DNA of 14,259 bases from an uncultured bacterium. GTDB taxonomy: Bacteria > Cyanobacteriota > Vampirovibrionia > Gastranaerophilales > Gastranaerophilaceae. The translations under genes and the position numbers were made by a program. Below are positions 6,102 through 14,136 of the stretch, piece by piece. The notes below the pieces were generated by a model. It was not told where the DNA came from. It made no database searches and saw only the letters and a list, made by a program, of their open reading frames with translations. The number at the start of each line of letters is the position of its first letter. Position 1 is the stretch's first letter. The DNA lies in the NCBI GenBank assembly GCA_900553845.1, contig USEW01000027.1:1-14259 (forward strand), written 5' to 3'.

Positions 6102-7466
6102 TTGTTTGAAAAATTTACTCAAGTTGCCGTCGATGTAGTAATTGAAGCACAATTTGAAGCTTGTTCTTTAAAACATAAGCAAATATATCCTGAGCATTTT
6201 CTTCTTGGATTTTTGTCTCAAAAATATTGCTATGCTTGCCGTATATTGAATAATGCAAATATCAATTCGCAAAACTTGAGAGAATTAATTGAAGAAAAAC
6301 TTAAATCAAAAAAAATAAATGAAGAGAATATACATAATGTTACATTTAGTTATAATGCAAAAAGTGTATTAAATAATGCTATTTCTCATGCAAAAATTAT
6401 TACACAAAGTTATGTTACGCCCGAACATATTTTTATTGCACTTTTAGAGTATGAAAAAAGTTATGTTAGAGATATTTTAACTCAACTTGGATTTGAGGTT
6501 GATAAAAATAAAGCCCTGATGTACAAGCTAATTAAGCGTAATAAAAAAACTGAAAACATACATCCTGAGGAAGATTTTGCGCTTAATTGCAAGAATGAAA
6601 ATATAGAACTTGCAACAATATTTGAGGATTTTAAAAATTCAAGTATTTTTAATTCTGCAATGGCAAAGTTAACTGCTTCAAATTATGAAATATTGGGAAC
6701 AGAACAGATTATGCAATCTATTCTTGAGGATAAAAGTTCCGAATTGACTCAAATGTTAAATAAAACAGGGTTAAATTTGGAAAAATATTTAAATAAATTA
6801 TCTGAAATAACAAATAGAAACGAAGAATTTGAAGAAAAACAAATAGTTTTAACTCCGAATGCTTTAAAAACGCTTATCGTTGCTTATGAAACTGCAAAAG
6901 AATTTGGTGATTTAGCAATAATGCCCCAACATTTTGTTTTGTCATTGTTAAAATCAAAAAAGGGTATAGCATACCGTATTATGAAGGAATTAAATGTTGA
7001 TTTTGATTTAATAGCTTCAAATATAATAAAACCCATAGAACGACAAATGAATGAAGTTACAACGATTATGCGTTTGGCACACGAAGAAGCTTATAATTTA
7101 GGTCAAAATATTGTAGGAACTGAATTGATTCTGTTGGGGATTGTGGCTGAGGGAACTTCTATAGCTGCTAAAGTACTTTTAAAACTTGGAGTAAACTTAA
7201 AAGAAATAAGAACAAGTGTTGAAAAATTAATGACACCATCTGATGATTATGCAAGCAAAAATTTAAAATTATCAGAACGTGCAAAAAATGTATTAAGCCT
7301 ATCAAGTAAAATAGCTCGTGAATATGAAGTAAATAAAATTAGACCTGAACATTTACTTTTGGCGATTACTCAGGAACCAAAATGTGTAGCTATGAAAATA
7401 TTAAATGATTTAGGGGTTGATGTTTTGGAAATTAAATTTGGTATTACAAAGGAGCTTGAAAAATAA
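6102..7466 (+). CDS. Triple Clp_N (six Clp-repeat) protein without ATPase domain
   Basis: The 454-residue product consists of six copies of the 60-70-residue Clp repeat, i.e. three tandem Clp_N domains: about 1-66, 78-146, 178-236, 247-310, 317-378 and 387-452. Repeats 1, 2, 5 and 6 are closest to ClpC (for example MFEKFTQVAVDVVIEAQ, GTELILLGIVAEG at 339-351 and RPEHLLLAITQ at 414-424). Repeats 3 and 4 are divergent. There is no Walker A or B motif, no AAA+ domain and no ClpP loop, and the ORF ends cleanly after repeat 6. Clp_N domains bind substrates and adaptors, so an adaptor, regulator or anti-adaptor of ClpC is plausible but unproven. TTG 6102 has AAGGA (6090-6094) at 7-base spacing. It sits alone between rnpA and dapB. 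Confidence 0.8.
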   Translation: MFEKFTQVAVDVVIEAQFEACSLKHKQIYPEHFLLGFLSQKYCYACRILNNANINSQNLRELIEEKLKSKKINEENIHNVTFSYNAKSVLNNAISHAKIITQSYVTPEHIFIALLEYEKSYVRDILTQLGFEVDKNKALMYKLIKRNKKTENIHPEEDFALNCKNENIELATIFEDFKNSSIFNSAMAKLTASNYEILGTEQIMQSILEDKSSELTQMLNKTGLNLEKYLNKLSEITNRNEEFEEKQIVLTPNALKTLIVAYETAKEFGDLAIMPQHFVLSLLKSKKGIAYRIMKELNVDFDLIASNIIKPIERQMNEVTTIMRLAHEEAYNLGQNIVGTELILLGIVAEGTSIAAKVLLKLGVNLKEIRTSVEKLMTPSDDYASKNLKLSERAKNVLSLSSKIAREYEVNKIRPEHLLLAITQEPKCVAMKILNDLGVDVLEIKFGITKELEK

Positions 7467-7479
7467 CCTTCTTGATGTA

Positions 7480-7509
7480 TAATTTATATGATTTACAATA
7501 TATAAATTA
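7480..7509 (+). promoter_or_regulatory. 10-bp perfect inverted repeat abutting the dapB ribosome binding site
   Basis: TAATTTATAT (7480-7489) and ATATAAATTA (7500-7509) form a perfect inverted repeat with a 10-base gap. The right arm runs into the dapB Shine-Dalgarno AAGGAG (7509-7514). A possible promoter, TTGATG (7472-7477) and TACAAT (7494-7499) with 16-base spacing, overlaps it. It could be an operator or an AU hairpin affecting dapB translation. All-AT arms reduce its significance. Confidence 0.35.
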
Positions 7510-7523
7510 AGGAGATAGTTAAA

Positions 7524-8333
7524 TTGTCAAATATTAAAGTGGGTGTTGTTGGAGCTTTAGGCAAAATGGGACGTGAAGTTGTCAAAGCTGTCTTTGATAA
7601 TGAAACTATGGAACTTGTTTTGGCCGTTGATATGTTTAATGTCGGATGTGATATTGGTGAAATAGTTCTTAATAAAAAAATTGATGTAAAAATAGAATCT
7701 GATTTATGTCATGCTATTGAGTCAAAAGATGTTGATGTCATTGTTGATTTTACCCAGCCTTCAAGTATATATAACAATGCAAAAAAAATATTAAATTCAA
7801 ATGTTAATCTTGTTATTGGTACAACAGGTTTGAATGAGGAGCAGCTTGAAGAGTTAAAAAATTTAACATATGAGAATCATGTTTCAACCTTAATAGCTCC
7901 AAATTTTTCAACAGGAGCTGTTTTATTGATGATGTTTTCAAAAATGGCTGCAAAATATTTTGATAATGCCGAAATTATAGAACTTCACCATAACCAGAAA
8001 AAAGATGCGCCGTCTGGAACCGCTATAAAAACTGCAAAAATGATAGCTTCTGTTAAAGATAATTTTGAGAAAGGAAATTGCGAAGAAGTTGAGCTTATTG
8101 ATGGTGCCAGAGGAGCCAAAGCAGATTCAAACGTTAGGATTCATTCAGTTAGAATGCCAGGATTTATAGCATCTGAGGAAGTGATTTTTGGTGAAAATGG
8201 ACAAATTTTGACCTTAAGACATGATTCAATGAACCGAGAATGCTATATGAAAGGTGTTTTGCTTTCAATAGATTATGTTTATAAACACAAGGAATTCGTT
8301 TACGGGTTGGAAAATATTTTAAGTTTTAATTAA
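7524..8333 (+). CDS. dapB: 4-hydroxy-tetrahydrodipicolinate reductase
   Basis: DapB reduces 4-hydroxy-tetrahydrodipicolinate with NAD(P)H on the diaminopimelate/lysine pathway, which feeds peptidoglycan. The 269-residue product has the nucleotide-binding GALGKMG (10-16), GTTG (99-102), APNFSTG (125-131) and the catalytic/substrate motif ELHHNQKKDAPSGTA (153-167) with the His pair at 155-156, Lys159, and the SGT phosphate-like loop. Length is normal. The start is TTG 7524 with AAGGAG (7509-7514) 9 bases upstream; no better ATG exists. It lies 40 bases before asd in the same direction, so these two steps of the aspartate pathway are probably cotranscribed. Confidence 0.96.
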   Translation: MSNIKVGVVGALGKMGREVVKAVFDNETMELVLAVDMFNVGCDIGEIVLNKKIDVKIESDLCHAIESKDVDVIVDFTQPSSIYNNAKKILNSNVNLVIGTTGLNEEQLEELKNLTYENHVSTLIAPNFSTGAVLLMMFSKMAAKYFDNAEIIELHHNQKKDAPSGTAIKTAKMIASVKDNFEKGNCEEVELIDGARGAKADSNVRIHSVRMPGFIASEEVIFGENGQILTLRHDSMNRECYMKGVLLSIDYVYKHKEFVYGLENILSFN

Positions 8334-8373
8334 AATTAAGAAAAAATAATAAAAGAGAAAAGGAATATAATTA

Positions 8374-9390
8374 ATGAGAAAACCTAATTTAGCAGTATTG
8401 GGCGCAACAGGTGTAGTTGGAAGTCGAATTTTAAGTATATTAGAAGAAAATAAAGTAGAATATAATGATATAAAATTTTTAGCAAGCAAAAAAAGCGCAG
8501 GCAAAAAAATAATGTTTAATGGTCTTGAACATACTGTTGTTGAAGCAACTGATGATGTTTTTGATGGTGTAAATATTGTTCTTGCATCAGCCGGTGGGTC
8601 TACAAGTTTAAAACTTGCACCTGAAGCTAAAAAAAGAGGTTGTGTCTATATTGACAATTCATCTGCATTTCGAATGGAAAAAAATGTTCCACTTGTAATT
8701 GCAGGAGTTAATGATGATGATTTGAAAAAACATAATGGAATAATAGCAAATCCCAATTGTTCAACATCGCAGTTGATGCTTGTATTGAAACCGTTAAATG
8801 ACAAATATAAAATAAAAAGACTTCTAGTCTCAACATATCAGGCTGTTTCAGGAGCTGGGTTAGCAGCCATAAATGAGTTAAAAGAAAATGTTCAAGCCTT
8901 TAATAAAGGTGAAGATTTTCAAAATAAAACGTTTAAAAAGCCTATTGCATATAATGTGATACCACAAATTGATGTTTTTTGTCAAAACGGCTATACAAAG
9001 GAAGAAATGAAGGTTACAAACGAAACACGCAAAATATTGCACTTAGATGATTCTATTCCAATATCTTGTACAGCAGTTCGTGTCCCTGTTTTTGTTGGAC
9101 ATAGTGAAGCTGTTGAAATAGAATTTGAAAATGATGTCAATGTTGATGAAGTACGTAAAATTTTAAGCAATGCTTATGGGGTTAAAGTTGTTGATGATAT
9201 TGATAACTATATTTACCCTACACCTCGAGATTGCGAGGGTAAAAATCCTGTTTATGTGGGGCGTATTCGTAAAAGTATAGGTTTTAAAAATGGTATTACT
9301 CTGTTTTGTGTTGCTGATAACTTAAGAATAGGCGCTGCTTTAAATACAGTTCGGCTTGCACAAAAAGTTATTGAAATGGGGTTATATTAA
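8374..9390 (+). CDS. asd: Aspartate-semialdehyde dehydrogenase
   Basis: Asd reduces aspartyl phosphate to aspartate semialdehyde with NADPH, the branch point to lysine, threonine and methionine. The 338-residue product shows the NADP-binding GATGVVGS (10-17), the catalytic cysteine in NPNCST (Cys129), SGAG (159-162), and the catalytic histidine in RVPVFVGHSEA (His243). Length fits the family. ATG 8374 is preceded by AAGGA (8360-8364) at 9-base spacing. It follows dapB and is followed 7 bases later by the PadR-family gene. No dapA or lysC is present in the window. Confidence 0.96.
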   Translation: MRKPNLAVLGATGVVGSRILSILEENKVEYNDIKFLASKKSAGKKIMFNGLEHTVVEATDDVFDGVNIVLASAGGSTSLKLAPEAKKRGCVYIDNSSAFRMEKNVPLVIAGVNDDDLKKHNGIIANPNCSTSQLMLVLKPLNDKYKIKRLLVSTYQAVSGAGLAAINELKENVQAFNKGEDFQNKTFKKPIAYNVIPQIDVFCQNGYTKEEMKVTNETRKILHLDDSIPISCTAVRVPVFVGHSEAVEIEFENDVNVDEVRKILSNAYGVKVVDDIDNYIYPTPRDCEGKNPVYVGRIRKSIGFKNGITLFCVADNLRIGAALNTVRLAQKVIEMGLY

Positions 9391-9397
9391 ATAAAAT

Positions 9398-9928
9398 ATG
9401 CTTGAGTTATTAGTCTTATATACTCTTAACACTTTTGAAAAAACAGGATATTCAATAAAAAAAGAAATCACAAAAAAATTTGGTACCTTTATTCAGCCAT
9501 CTAGCGGTGCATTGCATCCTCTGCTAAAAAAACTCGTTCAAAAAAAGATTATTGATGAAAAGAAAGTTTTAACTGATGGCGGTAAAAAGTTAAGTTATTT
9601 TTATTTAAATAAAGACAGCTTAAAACATTTTTCAAAGCTTTTTATTAAACCTTTGTCAATTAATCCAAGTGTATGTGTGGATGAAATATATTCAAAACTT
9701 GCTGTTTTTAAAATGGCAAACAAAGATGAGCAAAATGACTTTCTTGATAACGCTATTGAAAATTTAAAAATGTTTATTGTTGATGCTAAAAATACACTTG
9801 AAGATGAATATATGAAATTTGATTTTTATCAAAAAACTTTAACGAAATATCAAATTGGTATGTTTGAAAACTTATTAAAACATGTTGAAAGGTTTAAAAA
9901 CTTTGGTGATGAATGCAATAATAAGTGA
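9398..9928 (+). CDS. PadR-family transcriptional regulator
   Basis: The 176-residue product opens with the PadR winged-helix domain (about 1-85): MLELLVLYTLNTFEKTGYSI, a recognition-helix region PSSGALHPLLKKLVQKKII, and a wing around VLTDGGKKLSYFYL. The C-terminal part (about 100-170) is helical, as in PadR proteins that dimerise through a long C-terminal helix. PadR proteins usually repress genes in response to small molecules; the ligand is unknown. It starts 7 bases after asd with no clear Shine-Dalgarno, so it is probably coupled to asd. Its 3' end overlaps the next gene by 20 bases. Targets are not evident, though the inverted repeat upstream of dapB is a possible candidate. Confidence 0.85.
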   Translation: MLELLVLYTLNTFEKTGYSIKKEITKKFGTFIQPSSGALHPLLKKLVQKKIIDEKKVLTDGGKKLSYFYLNKDSLKHFSKLFIKPLSINPSVCVDEIYSKLAVFKMANKDEQNDFLDNAIENLKMFIVDAKNTLEDEYMKFDFYQKTLTKYQIGMFENLLKHVERFKNFGDECNNK

Positions 9929-11183
9929 AGTTAAACCAAATTCAATAGCCTGGGAATTTGAACTTGAGCCGGGTGATAAAATTATTCAAGTTAACGGTAA
10001 AGATTTATCTGATTTAATTGATTTTAACTTTGAAACAGCTGCAAACGAATATAAATTAACAGTAGAGAAAAAAAATACAGGCGAAATTGAAGTTTTGGAA
10101 ATTGAAAAAGATGACGATGAAGAACTTGGAATTGTTTTTGAATCGGCTGTTTTTGATGGTGTAAAACGCTGTTTAAATAAATGTATTTTTTGTTTTGTTG
10201 ACCAACAGCCTAATAACTTGCGCAAAACTTTATATATTAAAGATGATGATTATCGACTTTCCTATCTTCAGGGTACTTATGTTACTTTGACCAATTTGAA
10301 AAAAGAAGATAAAGAGCGAATTGAAAAGTTAAATTTAGGACCTTTGTATGTTTCGATTCACACTACAAATGGCGACTTGCGAAAAAAAATGTTAAATAAT
10401 AAAAATGCCGGCAAAATTTTAGACGAGCTTGATTGGTTAAAAAAAATAAATATTCCTATACATTGTCAGATTGTTTTGTGTCCCGGATATAATGATAATC
10501 AGGAATTAATAAAAACTTTAAATGATTTATATAAATATAAAAAAATAGTAAAATCAGTTGCTATAGTTCCTGTTGGGATTACAAAGTATCGAGATGATAA
10601 CAAGTTAAAAAAAGTTGATTATGATGTTGCAAAAAAAACAATTGAAATTGTAGATAATTTTAATTTAAAGAAAAAAAATAATTTTGCGCAGTTAAGCGAT
10701 GAGTTTTTTATTTTAACCGATAGTGATATTCCTGATAAAAAATACTATAAACATTATGCCCAGCTTGATGATGGAGTTGGAACTACGAGAATTATTTTAG
10801 ATGATTTTGCCAGGTATGAAAAAAAATTACCAAAAAGAATTAAAGATAAAAAAACTTTTCATTTTATTTTATCAAAGTCAAGCTTGAGGGCGTTTAATGT
10901 TATTATTAAAAGACTTAACCAAATCGAAAATTTAAATATTATACCTGTTGAAGTAAAGAATAATTTTTTTGGAGATGAAATTAATGTCTCGGGTTTGATT
11001 GTTGGAAGTGATATATTGTCAACGTTAAAAAATCAAGAAAATTTAAATATAGTTTTACCATCAATCATGCTAAAACCATATTCGACAAGCTTTTTAGATG
11101 ATATGACAGTTGAAGATCTGCAAAAGAAGTTAAATTCAAAAATTCATATTATTGAAGATTCTTATTGTTTCAGAAATTATTGA
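9909..11183 (+). CDS. Radical SAM protein with PDZ-like and DUF512 domains
   Basis: The 424-residue product starts with a PDZ-like segment (about 1-65, with VKPNSIAWEFELEPGDKI), then the radical SAM cysteine motif CLNKCIFC (Cys88, Cys92, Cys95) followed by FVDQQP, and a C-terminal DUF512 region ending near YCFRNY. This is the DUF512 Fe-S oxidoreductase family, conserved in Cyanobacteria and many Firmicutes and without an established reaction. I chose ATG 9909 because MNAIISEVKPNS aligns with the usual family start; ATG 9882 would add nine residues. Either start lies inside the 3' end of padR, so coupled expression is likely. A role shared with the regulator is unproven. Confidence 0.85.
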   Translation: MNAIISEVKPNSIAWEFELEPGDKIIQVNGKDLSDLIDFNFETAANEYKLTVEKKNTGEIEVLEIEKDDDEELGIVFESAVFDGVKRCLNKCIFCFVDQQPNNLRKTLYIKDDDYRLSYLQGTYVTLTNLKKEDKERIEKLNLGPLYVSIHTTNGDLRKKMLNNKNAGKILDELDWLKKINIPIHCQIVLCPGYNDNQELIKTLNDLYKYKKIVKSVAIVPVGITKYRDDNKLKKVDYDVAKKTIEIVDNFNLKKKNNFAQLSDEFFILTDSDIPDKKYYKHYAQLDDGVGTTRIILDDFARYEKKLPKRIKDKKTFHFILSKSSLRAFNVIIKRLNQIENLNIIPVEVKNNFFGDEINVSGLIVGSDILSTLKNQENLNIVLPSIMLKPYSTSFLDDMTVEDLQKKLNSKIHIIEDSYCFRNY

Positions 11184-11193
11184 GCTGTGTTGT

Positions 11194-11234
11194 GAAAATA
11201 ATGATATTTAATTTTATATTTATTAATTATTTTC
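11194..11234. terminator. AT-rich inverted repeat between convergent genes
   Basis: GAAAATAAT (11194-11202) and ATTATTTTC (11226-11234) are perfectly complementary with a 23-base AT-rich gap. They lie between the plus-strand DUF512 gene and the minus-strand 172-residue gene. T-rich DNA follows on the plus side. A weak bidirectional terminator is plausible. The right arm overlaps the last codons and stop of the minus-strand gene. Confidence 0.3.
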
Positions 11235-11741
11235 TTCAAAAATTTCTTTTTTATTTTTTCTAAAACTTAAAACATTATTGACGACAGTTGAAATTAAAGC
11301 TGCTGTTGCAACAACTTCCGAGGCAATAATAAAATGTTTATTATGTTTTGGAGGAGTATACTGTTTTATATCATCAAGACAATTGAAAAGCGAAAAACCT
11401 GTCCAACCTATCTCTGCCACTTGTTTAAATATTGTTCCCCAAGCAACACTATTCATCGTTTTGTTCTTATCCTTATTTTTCTCAATACCAAAAGAAGCAA
11501 ATGGAGAACCAAAAATTAATGCGCCATAAATAATTGTAAATAAGCCTGCCATTGTTTTATATGTTTTTGGCATGTTTTTGTGTGGCAACCAAAGAGGTGC
11601 AATATTTAGTGAAAACACAAGCGCATCTTTTGGTTTCTCAATAGGGCCTTTTAAATAAACATATTTATTTTTTTCATTTTCTTTTTCATTTTTTGAAAAC
11701 TTAACATTATGGTTATTTAATTTTAAATTTGTATTAATCAT
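11223..11741 (-). CDS. Hypothetical 172-residue membrane protein
   Basis: The product begins with an Asn/Lys-rich hydrophilic stretch (1-35, MINTNLKLNNHNVKF...). It then has hydrophobic segments at about 64-86 (MAGLFTIIYGALIFGSPFASFGI) and 137-160 (FIIASEVVATAALISTVVNNVLSF), with a weaker one around 98-120, and ends in a charged tail (RKNKKEIFEENN). This suggests two or three membrane spans. ATG 11741 overlaps the stop of the large upstream gene by 8 bases and only a weak purine-rich leader (AAGAAG) precedes it, so translation is probably coupled to that gene and the two products may work together. No family is recognised. Confidence 0.65.
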   Translation of the reverse strand: MINTNLKLNNHNVKFSKNEKENEKNKYVYLKGPIEKPKDALVFSLNIAPLWLPHKNMPKTYKTMAGLFTIIYGALIFGSPFASFGIEKNKDKNKTMNSVAWGTIFKQVAEIGWTGFSLFNCLDDIKQYTPPKHNKHFIIASEVVATAALISTVVNNVLSFRKNKKEIFEENN

Positions 11742-13878
11742 ATTGTTCTTCTTTCTTTTTAATTTTTGCTTTTATTGTATCTTTATTTTCGGATAAAAAA
11801 CTAGCCTTTTCAACGAAAACAGAGGAAAATCTAGCAGATAATTCATCTATATATGCTAAGCGTATTTTTAAAATATTACTTATTTTGTCTTTTGATGCAT
11901 CATTTAATGCTTTTTTCAGATTTTTTTCAAATTTCTTTACAACATTTATTGCATCCTCACCTATATCATCTACATTATAGCTCTCAATATTTTTTAAGTT
12001 TAAATTTTCACGTTCATCATCAGTTAACAAATAAATCATTTTTCCGGTTTCTTCATCTATATATGGTTTAATCTCAGGATTTAATCCTTTATAAGCAATA
12101 AATTTAAATAAATCAGGCATAAAGAATTTTGTAACATAGCGTCCGAAGTCTGTTAAGTCTTCTTCTCCGTTTGTATACATGAAAATTTTTTTTGAGGATG
12201 TTTCTATATTTTTAAAAACATCTAAAGCAAAAGGATACATTAAATTTTTAAAAATTTCGTCCATTTTTTTATAGGTATAAAGATCATCTTTGTCTATGTC
12301 TTCATAAGGTTCTACAACACAATCAACACCAAAATAACCGGAAGCTATTTCATATCTTGATACGCCAAGACTTCTTTCTCTAGAACATCTTGGACTTATT
12401 TTTGAACTCATCATAACGGCTTTTAAAGTGGGTGCTGTATCTAAAATTTCAAACTCTTGTGTCATAAGCATTTTTAGTATATAATCTTCTTTACAAGAAA
12501 AGAAATCAATATCTTTAATACGATAACAATGGTCAATAACTTTCTGTGCAGTTTGTTCATCAATATATGTTATTTCTTTTAATGGAGTTTTGCTTGAATT
12601 TATTAGTTTTACTATTTCTTTAGCTGATTTTCCTTCGATTCCTATTCTATTAAGAATATTTGCAAATTCTTCACCCATTGAAGTCTCAATAAGTTGCTGT
12701 GAATATTTTTCATTTAATATATAGGCACTTGATGCTTGATATATGCCTTTTTGCATTTTTTGACAATATTCCCCAGTCATATAATCGTCAAATGTATAAT
12801 AATCATCTACATGCTCAAAATAATATTTTTCCTCAGTTAAAGCATCAATATTGCCAAATGGAGTATAAAATGGTGCAAATTTAATTTCATAATATTTAAA
12901 ATTTAAATTATTAATTGTATAATTATTTTCCATTTCACTATCTTCAAGTTCACTTTGGTACAATGGAAAGTAATATGGAATAACAACATCTTCATTATTA
13001 GGCGCAGCATCATAGTTTGTTATTAGCTTGTTTGAGTTTTTCTCTTCATATGTTGCATAACGCTTATCAAATATTTGCAAATAAATATCTTTATAATCAT
13101 CAAAATCTTCATGATTAGGACTGTTTACAAATTTAAATCCCACATTTTCCTTATATGAATCAGGTAAGACAATACAGAGTTTTTGTTCAATATATGATGG
13201 AGTTCTAACTATATGTCTATGTGTATTATAATATCTCCAGTAAGGTGAATTAGGCCCACGTAGTAATAAATCTTGAAATTGATATCCTGATAATCCAGTC
13301 CTGCCATATAGATCTTTTTTTTGTGATGCTTTTTGTACAGCTTCTGAATATGTCATATCATTATTAACACCATCTAATTTTTTTTGTCTTTTGGAAACAA
13401 TACGTTTACAGATTTTTATAACATCCTCACCTAGTATTTTAGTTGCTGTTAACGATAAACCGGATTTTAATATATTACCAATTCCAGGGATTTCACTTAA
13501 TATTTCATTGGCGGCATTAGCAATAGTGTTTTTTGAAGCATAAGCTTTAGCTAACATAATTCCACCAGATATTGCATCACCTGTTTTTTTTGTTGCATTT
13601 TGGCAAAAATGTATACCTGATTCATTTTGAAGTTCGTTTTTTTCTTTTCCATTTAATCTATATATTGAAGCAATACCTTCAACCATTTCTTCTTGTGCAT
13701 AAGAAGAAATGGTTGAAGATAAAGCACCAACTACAGCATTCCCTGTCGTCATTTGATTTACTAGTTCTCTTGATTTTTGTTCTCTTGGAGTACTGGGTTC
13801 ATCAAAAGTTTCCTTTATCCTTTTATGTATTGCTGCGGATAACCAACCTAAAGGAGCTCCTATTAATCCCGAAACCAT
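11734..13878 (-). CDS. Large unknown protein (714 residues from ATG; probably longer)
   Basis: The uninterrupted frame from ATG 13878 encodes 714 residues. The first 180 contain Gly/Ala-rich weakly hydrophobic stretches (MVSGLIGAPLGWLSAAIHK, NAVVGALSSTISSYAQEE, EIPGIGNILKSGLSLTATKILG) that may contact membranes or oligomerise. From about 200 it is soluble, acidic and rich in Tyr and Phe (VVIPYYFPLYQSE, FEHVDDYYTFDDYMTGEY). Two cysteines lie close together in PRCSRERSLGV and GVDCVVEPY. No nuclease, ATPase or protease motif is recognised. ATG 13878 lacks a good Shine-Dalgarno, and the frame stays open upstream, reading TNNISFGIPFIRKVEKE. A better start with AGGAG is at TTG 14003, in another frame. 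It overlaps the downstream membrane gene by 8 bases. Confidence 0.7.
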   Translation of the reverse strand: MVSGLIGAPLGWLSAAIHKRIKETFDEPSTPREQKSRELVNQMTTGNAVVGALSSTISSYAQEEMVEGIASIYRLNGKEKNELQNESGIHFCQNATKKTGDAISGGIMLAKAYASKNTIANAANEILSEIPGIGNILKSGLSLTATKILGEDVIKICKRIVSKRQKKLDGVNNDMTYSEAVQKASQKKDLYGRTGLSGYQFQDLLLRGPNSPYWRYYNTHRHIVRTPSYIEQKLCIVLPDSYKENVGFKFVNSPNHEDFDDYKDIYLQIFDKRYATYEEKNSNKLITNYDAAPNNEDVVIPYYFPLYQSELEDSEMENNYTINNLNFKYYEIKFAPFYTPFGNIDALTEEKYYFEHVDDYYTFDDYMTGEYCQKMQKGIYQASSAYILNEKYSQQLIETSMGEEFANILNRIGIEGKSAKEIVKLINSSKTPLKEITYIDEQTAQKVIDHCYRIKDIDFFSCKEDYILKMLMTQEFEILDTAPTLKAVMMSSKISPRCSRERSLGVSRYEIASGYFGVDCVVEPYEDIDKDDLYTYKKMDEIFKNLMYPFALDVFKNIETSSKKIFMYTNGEEDLTDFGRYVTKFFMPDLFKFIAYKGLNPEIKPYIDEETGKMIYLLTDDERENLNLKNIESYNVDDIGEDAINVVKKFEKNLKKALNDASKDKISNILKIRLAYIDELSARFSSVFVEKASFLSENKDTIKAKIKKKEEQYD

Positions 13879-14003
13879 GCTTGACTTTTCTTTTATTTCT
13901 TTTTCTACTTTACGAATAAATGGTATTCCAAAAGAAATATTATTAGTTTTTTTATTTTGTTTGTACCCATTTGTACCCCATAATTTAAATTGTTTATTTT
14001 CAA
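13879..14003 (-). other. Probable true 5' end of the large gene, joined by a -1 shift at an A7 run
   Basis: On the minus strand AGGAG (14015-14011) lies 7 bases before TTG 14003. The frame reads MKINNLNYGVQMGTNKIKK over 19 codons and ends in a run of seven A bases (13953-13947) inside ATA AAA AAA CTA. Without a shift it stops 14 codons later. A -1 slip on A AAA AAA reads ACT next and continues TNNISFGIPFIRKVEKE directly into residue 1 of the 714-residue frame, giving about 756 residues. TTG is also the best start for the Clp_N gene and dapB in this window. Explanations are programmed or transcriptional slippage, a variable homopolymer, or one base missing from the assembly. Confidence 0.6.
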
Positions 14004-14136
14004 TTTTACGCTCCTATCTTTTTAAACAATTTTATTTTAACTTCAATTTATATAAAAACCGTAAAAGAATAATTTGCCGGTTTAATAAGGAAATGTTAAG
14101 AAAAATTTACAAAAAATGTTAAAATAAACAAGAATA

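Noticed and set aside
8319..8504. Minus-strand 61-codon ORF at the dapB/asd junction
   Set aside because: It is a shadow of the asd 5' end and intergenic DNA, with no ribosome binding site and a composition typical of antisense AT-rich DNA.
14052..14117. 22-codon minus-strand frame starting MSKSSILVYFN
   Set aside because: It has no Shine-Dalgarno and its Phe-rich composition matches translated AT-rich non-coding DNA.
13877..14122. 81-codon plus-strand ORF at the right end
   Set aside because: It is antisense to the 5' end and leader of the large minus-strand gene. It is very Phe/Leu-rich and lacks a ribosome binding site.
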